A DNA stretch of 64,000 bases from Cymodocea nodosa. Lineage: Eukaryota > Streptophyta > Magnoliopsida > Alismatales > Cymodoceaceae. The notes beneath the pieces were generated by a model that was not told the DNA's origin, did not search any database, and was given only the letters and a program-made list of their open reading frames with translations. The position numbers were made by a program, and so were the translations under genes. The stretch spans positions 13,286,001 to 13,350,000 of the forward strand of contig JAZBRI010000011.1 of assembly GCA_036874045.1 (NCBI GenBank), written 5' to 3'. Shown in pieces: positions 57,101 to 64,000 of this stretch; within the stretch, counting starts at the first letter, position 1, and every line of letters begins with the position of its first letter.

Positions 57101-60100
57101 TTCCTTCAGTAACTTTGTCATTTTTTTCTTAAATAACAATGAATCAATGGGCATTTCTGTACATTAATTTGAAATTTTGGTTTGCAATGCAAAAAACAGG
57201 TCAATTTTGCTAAAGCTAATTCTGTGTTATAATGACTTTGAATTCTTCTTCCACTGCTAAGTTCTCTTATCTGCAATTTTCAATATTTTATTCCTTCGGT
57301 AACTTGGTCATTTTTTTATAGGGTATTTGTTATCAATTATTTTAACCAATGTATGAAAATAGTAGTGTTTTTCAATAATTGTTATTTTATGTGATAACTT
57401 AAAAATTTGTCAATTTGAACTAAAAACATTTAATGAAAGAAAGATGAGTTTTGCAACTTTTATGAAAATGTAGCCTATTTTTTTTATATTGAATTAAAAT
57501 ACTCTTTCCCAGATAGACCCTTAAATAACAATGAATCTTAATGCAAAAATAGGTGAAGTTTACTAATTCTGTGTTATGCTTATGACTTTGAATTCTTCTT
57601 CAACTTCTAGATTCTCTTAACTACACATAACTATATTTGTACCCCTATAAGTTTCATCTTCACCTTTTTCCTTGGTCCTTGATGATTAAGTACTTTGGTA
57701 CTCATGAATCAAGCTATGCTTTTTACTGTTGAATGCTTGAAGTTTTGTACTTTGCAATAATAAAGGAGGAAGTAGTCAATGATAATGAAGTTAGAAGAGT
57801 CAGAGTCCTTTTCACTTTATATTTTTAGATAGTAGAATATATAGATTAAGATATGTGGTTCTATCCTTTACCTAATTCCTTTATTTCTCATCTTTATGGT
57901 GATCAGGTTGCCTTGGAGTTGCAAGTTGATGGAAAGTTAACAACCTCAGACGAGCCTCCTGTTGTATTGGGTTTCTTGGATAAAGAACATTCAGAGAAGG
58001 TTTTAAGTTTGATCCTTATCTCTCCCTATATCAAATATAAACAAATTACCATTTCTTCTTTATGAACCACTAACTATAAAACAATAATTAAACATGTTTT
58101 TTTTTGTGAGAAAGAGCAGCAAGATGGCCACCATTTTCTTTCTGAAAATGAGGGCATACTCTCAAAATAAATGCAAGACAGGGACAAGTACTCTGAAACA
58201 CAAACATGTCCCCAAACTAGTTTTTATCTAAACAATTTTTCTTTTGCATTACTTCTTAGTAAATGAATGATTGAACATTCTCATTGTCTTTATCATAAAA
58301 ATATCTTAATAACATGATGACAACATTGACATTCAATTCCTCAATTCCCTTACATGGAGTCAGCAACGTGAATCATTTTCATCTGTTCATCTCTAAATTT
58401 TCCTTAATTATGTAGTTGTAAATCTTTTTCTATTTATAATCAAGTTATTTATAAGCTTCTATTGATACAACTAAACCAGTTGGGGTGATTTTCTCTTATT
58501 TTGTCCTCATCTTATCTCTCATTTCTGTTAGATTATGCAATTTTAAATCTTTTGTCACTATTTTTATTTTTTAATCAAATAAATGTTTGTTTTCCTTGAT
58601 TTAGTTGTAGGCCTTATATGCTTCTTGTTTTCTCATTTGTCTCATGGGAAGTATCTTAGGGTTTACTTGTGCACTTGAAAATGGTGGAAAAGGGAATGAC
58701 GGGTAAGTTTAGAAATTATGCAAAATGAAAATGACAGGAAATTTTATTTTTGTAGAGGTGTTTGTATATGTGTTAGAAATGGATGGAAATTAAAATTTAA
58801 GTGTGTGCAAGTGTTAGAAATTCAGGAATTTAACCTCAACTTGCATATTAATTTAGGAATTAATAATAGTGATGCTTGTATTATTATTTTTATATTATTA
58901 AAGTTTTTTAATAATTTTAATTGAATAATTATCCTTTTTTAAAGACAGTTCAGATGTAATTCAAAGAAAATGAAAACAAGGTTATGATGCAAGGACAGGA
59001 AGAAAATAAGTATATCATAAGACGAAATAAGTCCATAAAGCAGTATAAGTAGGCAGATTATTAGAAACCAATCTTATGAATAGGGAAGGAAGGTGTCATT
59101 TGACCAGAACATTGGGTATCAATGGACAGAAAAAATACATACAAGTACTGATAACATTCAACCAAAACATGTATTGGAAATCATGCATGTAGTAATAACA
59201 TTAATGAAGTCAAGAGGGGCTGGCGAAGAAGTGGAAAACATACAATGGAAGAAGCGGTTAGCTAGAGGAGGAGAATAGTGGACTCCAAAGGAGGTGCAGG
59301 TGCGAGGGGTAGATGGGGTGACTACAAGCAATGGTTGTGAGGGATGATTGGATGGCACAAGGTTGGGAGTGGTGAATGACAGGAGGGAGAGCATCAGGTG
59401 TGGGAGGTTTGGGTGAGGGAGGGTTTCTTTCTGTGTAGGAAATTTTTGTGAAGGGTTTTTCCCATGATTTCCTGAGGGGAGAGGTGTGAAAGCACGGGGG
59501 TCTGGGTATAAATACGGGGAAGATGATGGGAAATAATTTCCCATCATCTCTGCCAATACAAACACACAGAAATTTCCCACCATTTCCATTTCCATGATTT
59601 CTCATGCAAACCCCACCTTAGTATCTATCATTGGTAGAGGTATCCCTGTACGACCAGACAGTATAGCTTGGTGGAGGAAGTTCAACTTTGTATTTATAAA
59701 GGGTACAATTAGGTTGTGAAAGTAACATAGGTAAACTGTAATAATAATTTGTAAAAATAAATGGTAATTTTGCTAAAATAATAGAGACAAAAGTGAAAGA
59801 AGAAATGGTTTTATGGATATCTATAGTATGATTTAATATGATATGATATAACATAACATAATGTGACATAATGCATCATTTGGGGGACATTTTGAGAAAT
59901 GTAAAAGGTTGAATCGCTTCTGTTATATAATAGTATAGATATGGTTACTATAGTTCTCCAAATTTTGTAACAGATTGGTAAGTTCAATTTCAAGTAGTTT
60001 TTTGATATTAATATCTTTTTGTATATAACCATGTAACACGCAACAAGCTTTTTTTAATGCAGCAAATAGGTGTCCTTGGCAATAGACTTGATGTTGGATT

Positions 60101-63100
60101 AGACTTGTGGCTCTATCTCCATGTTACCCCCAATGAATTAAATTTTGTTTTCATGTAATAGATACAAGCTTCTTTTAATGTAGCAAATAGCTGTCCTTGG
60201 CAGTGGATGAGAATCTGATGTTGGAATAGACTTGTGGCTCTGTGCTATTGATCTCCTTGCTACCTCAAAGGAATTAAAGTTCAGTTTCATGTTTAACTTC
60301 AGTTTGATGAAAATAGGAATTGTTGGACTTTGGTGGAAATTTATTGGAAACTTGGTAGTCCATGGAAATGGGTTATAATCTAGGAATTTTGGTTTGAAAA
60401 TTTAGTAGGGACTAATTATGCAACAACACTCATCAAGGAATATTTAAAATTAATTTTCATAAATTTATGAGATTAAAATCTGACTATCAACAATAAGAAA
60501 ATGTTAAAAATGGATAATGAATGTAAAAAATGCTAACCTTGTTGCATTCTAATACCATGTGGAATGTCTAACTTCACAAACTCCTCACCTTGTTATTGTT
60601 GGTTAGCTGTTGCCTAAAAGTTTCTTTTTGACTCATTTTCTCTCAACAACACTCAGGTTCTCTATGCTGTGAGTGTTATACATTCAATAAGTTACCTATG
60701 ATATTGTGAGAGTGGAAATTTGACAAGAAATTTCATTAGTAGACAATGGTGGATTAAAGTAATGGGTATATAACATTGTTATGGCTGTCGAGGAGGTCAA
60801 TAGGGAGGTGGCTGTGGAAGAAGGTTGATGAGGAGATGGTTGTGGAAAGTTGTTCATGAGTTTGTTCTTTGTCATCCTCTAACTACATTTTAAGCTAAAG
60901 CTTATGATGTTTTCTTAAATCTATATTAATCCATTTGATCTACACATTAGAAATTACAAGGTTAAAAGTACTAAACCTTGCAAAAATTATGCCTTATATA
61001 TCATAAATTACTAATGCACAAGATACTTTGCTAGCTTACCTTGTGTTGGATTCCTTGTGATGAAATTGATGAAAATCTTTAAAATAGAAACACAGCTTTC
61101 CAAAAGTAAGAAAAAAAACTTGATCTCTTGGTTTAACATTAAATCTGAGCAGTAAAATATTATGACCACATAAACGAGCAACAGAGGAGAGAAATAAGAG
61201 TGATATATCTCAATATTTGGAGAATAACTGCCAATAAGAGTTGAGAATTTCAGCAGTAGTCGTGGAATTGAGGGGAGAGTTGTCTTAATGAAATGTTGGA
61301 GAGAAAAATAGGCTTGGAATGCCTAACAAGTATTGCCTGCAGCTGCAAGGGGCTTGATCTGAAGAGGAAGAGAAGAGTGGTTGGCATACTTTGGTTACAG
61401 GTAAATAACAAAAAACACTGATGTCCTGCAAAATAATGTAAACTTTCACTGACATTTGCTTGCAAAGTACAAAGTAAACATGACTTTTATTGAATTGATT
61501 GACATGCACCAACATGGTGTGAAATTTCATTTGAACTTTGGTCAAAAAAATCTACACACATTTCCAGGACATGTTGAAGTTGGATTCCTTAGTCATCACA
61601 CATTAATATTCTGTCTAGTAGAGTGACAAGGGACCATATCTGTTATTTCCAATGGGTTGGCAAAATGCTCATGCTCAGATGTTAGTTTTGATCATTGAGC
61701 TCGATTGTTGTTCTCGGTGGTTCCTTATTGTTGCAGGAGGATGTGACTGAATCTGTAGCCAGATAATTATAGGGGTGGGGGAAAATTGTATCATGATCTA
61801 GTAGCACAAACAGAAATGATAGGGATTACAATGTACATTATCAATTGCAAATAGATGCCAGCTGATCTCACATAGTGCATAAATAAGACATGGAGCTTTT
61901 ATGGCCAAATATAAGGGATATTATGAGCCTCTTGAATAGTAAAATAAATCGTGTGGTGGAGGATTGATAGACTGCCATCAGTGATAGGTAGTGGTCGTAA
62001 AAAATGTGTGGCATGGAATCAAATATTGACACATGTTGACAAAATTTCACTGACACATTGGTTTTTCGATTTGTCAGTAGGACATTGAAACAAATGTCAG
62101 CATGTAATTTTGTTTAGACAAGTTTTTGTTTCCCATGTTTCCATTGAACTTGTACTTATATGGGTCATTTTTTCAACTCACTAAAGTCTGACGTGAAATT
62201 AAAGTTAAATTCCTTGATGTGTGGTAGCAAGCTTCTATCCTTTTTTTCTTGGTGGTGGTGGTGGTTGGATTTTAAGCAATCTCCTTATTAATCATGTTAA
62301 AGCAAAACGGGCGAATACCATCTATGAATAATGCTTCTTTTTTTTTATTCAACTAAGAGGATAAGGAATGTACACTAACAAACGTGCACTAAACTTATCA
62401 CTAGAATGTAGTTCCTCCTTTATAATTTTTTTTAGCAGTCATTATTAATTTTTTTATTCACAGTTCAATTTACAGCATGGATCTCTCCTGCGGTTTGCCA
62501 TTGGTGATGGAGGCTTGACATTGCTAGATGGAAAGCTAGGGGCAGCAGATTTACACTATATTGGCAAGGTTAATCGTGCAAGGGCTTTTGCTGATAGCTA
62601 CTCAAAGGTTGGTAGAAATGTTCTTGTACATTAGGCAATGAATATGGTACATAATTCTTCCAACATCAATAGTGACAAAACTGCACCACTTCCTTTTAAA
62701 GTTGTTTACAAGAGGGAAAACCTAATCATGATATGAGTTGTATCTTTTAAAGCTATAGTAACCAAATAAGTGGTGACCAAAGAGGGTATGACATGGAGAT
62801 AGTGGGGACACAAGAACCAGTTGTCGAAAGGTGAGGCTGATATCAGCAAAAAGAGAGGATTCCTCCTTGCACACAATCCTCTTTTGGAGTGGAGTTCACT
62901 TGCTTTCCTGCACGTTTAGGTTAATGGCTGCTGATTAGGAGACCCTATAGCAACATCCCTATTTCTTTTAGCACTGGTAGTTGCAAGTAAGGTTTGTGTA
63001 AATTTTATTAGGAGGGTGTGGTTATGGTTTACCACGTTCCTAGGTGATGCTATCCTATTTCATGTATTCTCTCTGTCGATGACATCATTATCTTCTGCAA

Positions 63101-63866
63101 TGATGATAGACAATTCTGAAAAATTGGGTGATCTTTCTATAGGCATACTTTTGGTCATAGGCATGTTAGATAACTAATGCTGATTTTCTAATAAGGTCAA
63201 TACGAGATGAATAATAACCAGATCAGCTAGAATAGGAATATATACTTTTGGATGACCGAAGAACCAAAACTGGTTCTGGTGTAATATCGGGTGTCTTTTA
63301 GCAGGAGTATCGAATGGGTCATATCAAAATTGTGGTTGACTAATAAAAGAAAGATAACCCACAAATAAGGGGTAGTTTATGAACTATTGAATTTGATTTT
63401 GTTCAGATGTTAATATCTGGGAATTTGATTTGATAGTCATGATTTGGAATTTCTCTATTTAGAACTTAAGGATAGGGATTTCAACAAGGATTTCTTCAAA
63501 TGATTTTATTTCAGAGGATTAACGCTTCTTTTGCTTCTTATCCAAAAAAAAAAAAAAACACATCTTTGCTTAGATACCTTTCCATCATTATTTTACCTTT
63601 CATATGCTTCTTGCGTCTGGGCGTAGTTCTATTTTTTTTGATATCATTATGTCGGGGCTGGTATTTCCAACGGTCCCTTTTTTTGCCAAATTGCTTGTGG
63701 TTGGTTGGCGCTTCTTACATGAACAAAATTTGCTACGATTTTATTGCAGATTTTGTTTCAGTATATGGCTCGCCGTTCTCCCCTTCAATTTGAACATCTC
63801 CTTGAATCTGCGGATCCATCTGTCAGTACAGATAATAAAGCAGAAGACGTTGAGATGATTGGATGA
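54154..63866 (+). CDS. SNUPN: Snurportin-1 homologue (m3G-cap import adaptor)
   Basis: Seven exons: 54154-54518, 54582-54768, 54877-55127, 56953-57067, 57907-57999, 62464-62607, 63750-63866. All have GT-AG borders and stay in frame, giving 423 aa. Snurportin binds the trimethylguanosine cap of spliceosomal U snRNPs and carries them into the nucleus via importin beta. Residues 6-40 form an Arg-rich importin-beta-binding-like segment (RRPYKRSGTISDQQRRRDIA). The cap-binding domain follows: RQLMLPEWMIDVP, W122 in HDDWYVFARPAGKR (probably the cap-stacking tryptophan), YSILDCIFHE, ADQTYYVIDMVSWRGYSLYE, FRFFWLNSKL, LAFYNKHAHY and ITPLALVW. The last roughly 120 residues have no counterpart I recognise in animals. 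The ATG at 54154 is the first in frame. A run of five CAG codons lies at 54328. Introns 3 and 5 carry transposons; intron 6 has nothing notable. Confidence 0.92.
54328..54342 (+). repeat. (CAG)5 coding for polyglutamine
   Basis: Five consecutive CAG codons in snurportin exon 1, in the linker between the importin-binding-like segment and the cap-binding domain. It is a plausible length-variable site. Confidence 0.95.
56170..56740 (+). mobile_element. RTE-type LINE 3' end in snurportin intron 3
   Basis: Near 56200 the translation NKMRENCLRWF matches the RTE C-terminal block (EEKMRENRLRWFGHV), and the same segment recurs about 285 bp later (56467-56520) in degraded form. 56600-56710 reads KNLKIHNLMTDLVIDRNRWRE, like the LxLxxDMALDRxxWR terminal block. 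The sequence then passes into CCCGCATGGTGGGATTATTG, resembling an RTE 3' tail. Stops are frequent. It belongs to the same clade as 22440-22730 and 29700-30345. Confidence 0.65.
57081..57620 (+). repeat. 190-bp tandem duplication split by a MITE
   Basis: 57081-57270 (starting CTACAAATTTCAATATTTTA) is repeated from 57271 (CTGCAATTTTCAATATTTTA) with good similarity. The second copy is interrupted at 57321-57520 and resumes with AAATAACAATGAATC, AATTCTGTGTTAT and GACTTTGAATTCTTCTTC. It lies in snurportin intron 4. Confidence 0.8.
57321..57520. mobile_element. 200-bp Tourist-like MITE with a preserved empty site
   Basis: It starts GGGTATTTGTTATCAATTAT and ends TCTTTCCCAGATAGACCC; reverse-complementing the end gives GGGTCTATCTGGGAAAGA, so the termini are inverted and imperfect. 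ATA before and TTA after fit a decayed TTA target duplication. The first duplicate copy reads straight through at this point (TTTTTTTCTTAAATAAC near 57121), showing what the site looked like before insertion. It shares terminal sequence with 990-1220. Confidence 0.7.
58659..59617. mobile_element. Tourist-like element, about 959 bp, TTA target duplication
   Basis: TTA (58656-58658) and TTA (59618-59620) flank a segment starting GGGTTTACTTGTGCAC and ending GTGCAAACCCCACC-like sequence (reverse complement GGTGGGGTTTGCATGAG). Both arms continue with ATGGTGGAAA / ATGGTGGGAAA. There is no transposase. Open frames inside (59158-59605 minus) are Pro/Ser-rich and not recognisable. It lies in snurportin intron 5. 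Confidence 0.55.
60042..60290 (+). repeat. Imperfect 120-bp tandem duplication
   Basis: Two adjacent copies share ACAAGCTT, TTTTAATG, AGCAAATAG, TGTCCTTGGCA, GATGTTGGA and TAGACTTGTGGCTCT. The second starts near 60162 and carries short insertions (about 12 bp after TGTCCTTGGCA). Each copy begins with a splice-acceptor-like TTTTAATG(C/T)AG, but no conserved snurportin exon is missing here, so I treat it as intronic. Confidence 0.75.
60300..62463 (+). other. Remainder of snurportin intron 5
   Basis: AT-rich intron sequence with short unconvincing frames, a (GGT)n run near 62253-62270 and T-rich sequence near 62337. No transposon protein remnants recognised. Confidence 0.5.
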
Positions 63867-64000
63867 CCATCACTAGCGATCAACCGTGGGATCATTTCTG
63901 CCCTTTCAAGGAGGCAGCGATTTAGTAGCAGCATAACACTCGACGAATGGAGACAGGTCATCAACTCGGTATACATGTTGCTTGTTGGATCACACAACTA
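63867..64000 (+). other. Start of the snurportin 3' UTR
   Basis: Sequence after the TGA at 63864-63866, not AT-rich and without a visible poly(A) signal, so the transcript end is probably beyond the window. The minus-strand frame at 63785-63997 is a shadow of exon 7 and this region. Confidence 0.6.

Noticed and set aside
60061..60160. Possible extra snurportin exon after the AATGCAG acceptor
   Set aside because: Exons 5 and 6 already join in frame with conserved sequence. The candidate hits stops and has no family match.
1..64000. A novel multi-gene system or gene cluster
   Set aside because: The five genes belong to known, unrelated families and the remaining structure is explained by transposons. 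Nothing supports a new coordinated system.

Overview
This is 64 kb of plant nuclear DNA. It has five spliced or single-exon protein genes with GT-AG introns, very AT-rich introns and spacers, and many broken LINE, copia-type LTR and Tourist-like MITE copies. Gene content is typical of a flowering plant. The sharp contrast between GC-rich single-exon or first-exon coding sequence (PPR gene, snurportin exon 1) and AT-rich surroundings fits a monocot, probably not a grass, but that is an inference. I see no CRISPR array, bacterial operon or convincing tRNA/rRNA gene.

Layout. (1) Minus strand, 2839-23478: the first eight coding exons of an SGR2-type DDHD phospholipase (SHOOT GRAVITROPISM 2). The gene runs off the left edge, so its catalytic half is not here. 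Its 11.3-kb intron 4 and 3.6-kb intron 2 are packed with old transposons. (2) 23479-27108: divergent promoter region. (3) Plus strand, 27109-44684: a complete eight-exon CDK-like Ser/Thr kinase of the At1g54610/IBS1 group (710 aa), whose introns hold a small TRIM-like LTR element, RTE-type and other LINE fragments, and a 5.2-kb copia element. (4) Plus, 46689-51156: a five-exon CXXC zinc-binding protein (DUF866, 175 aa). (5) Plus, 51746-53212: an intronless PLS-class PPR protein (488 aa). (6) Plus, 54154-63866: a complete seven-exon snurportin-1 homologue (423 aa).

The five genes do not form a pathway. They act in endomembrane lipid metabolism and gravitropism, membrane-anchored kinase signalling, zinc binding, organelle RNA processing and snRNP import. 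I rebuilt exons by hand from splice sites and family conservation, and every junction keeps the reading frame. I found no credible new biological system. The most informative unusual signals are transposon 'fossils' with readable insertion footprints: a 49-bp retro-insertion with an 18-bp target duplication, a MITE whose empty site survives in a neighbouring duplicate, and two LTR elements with 5-bp target duplications.
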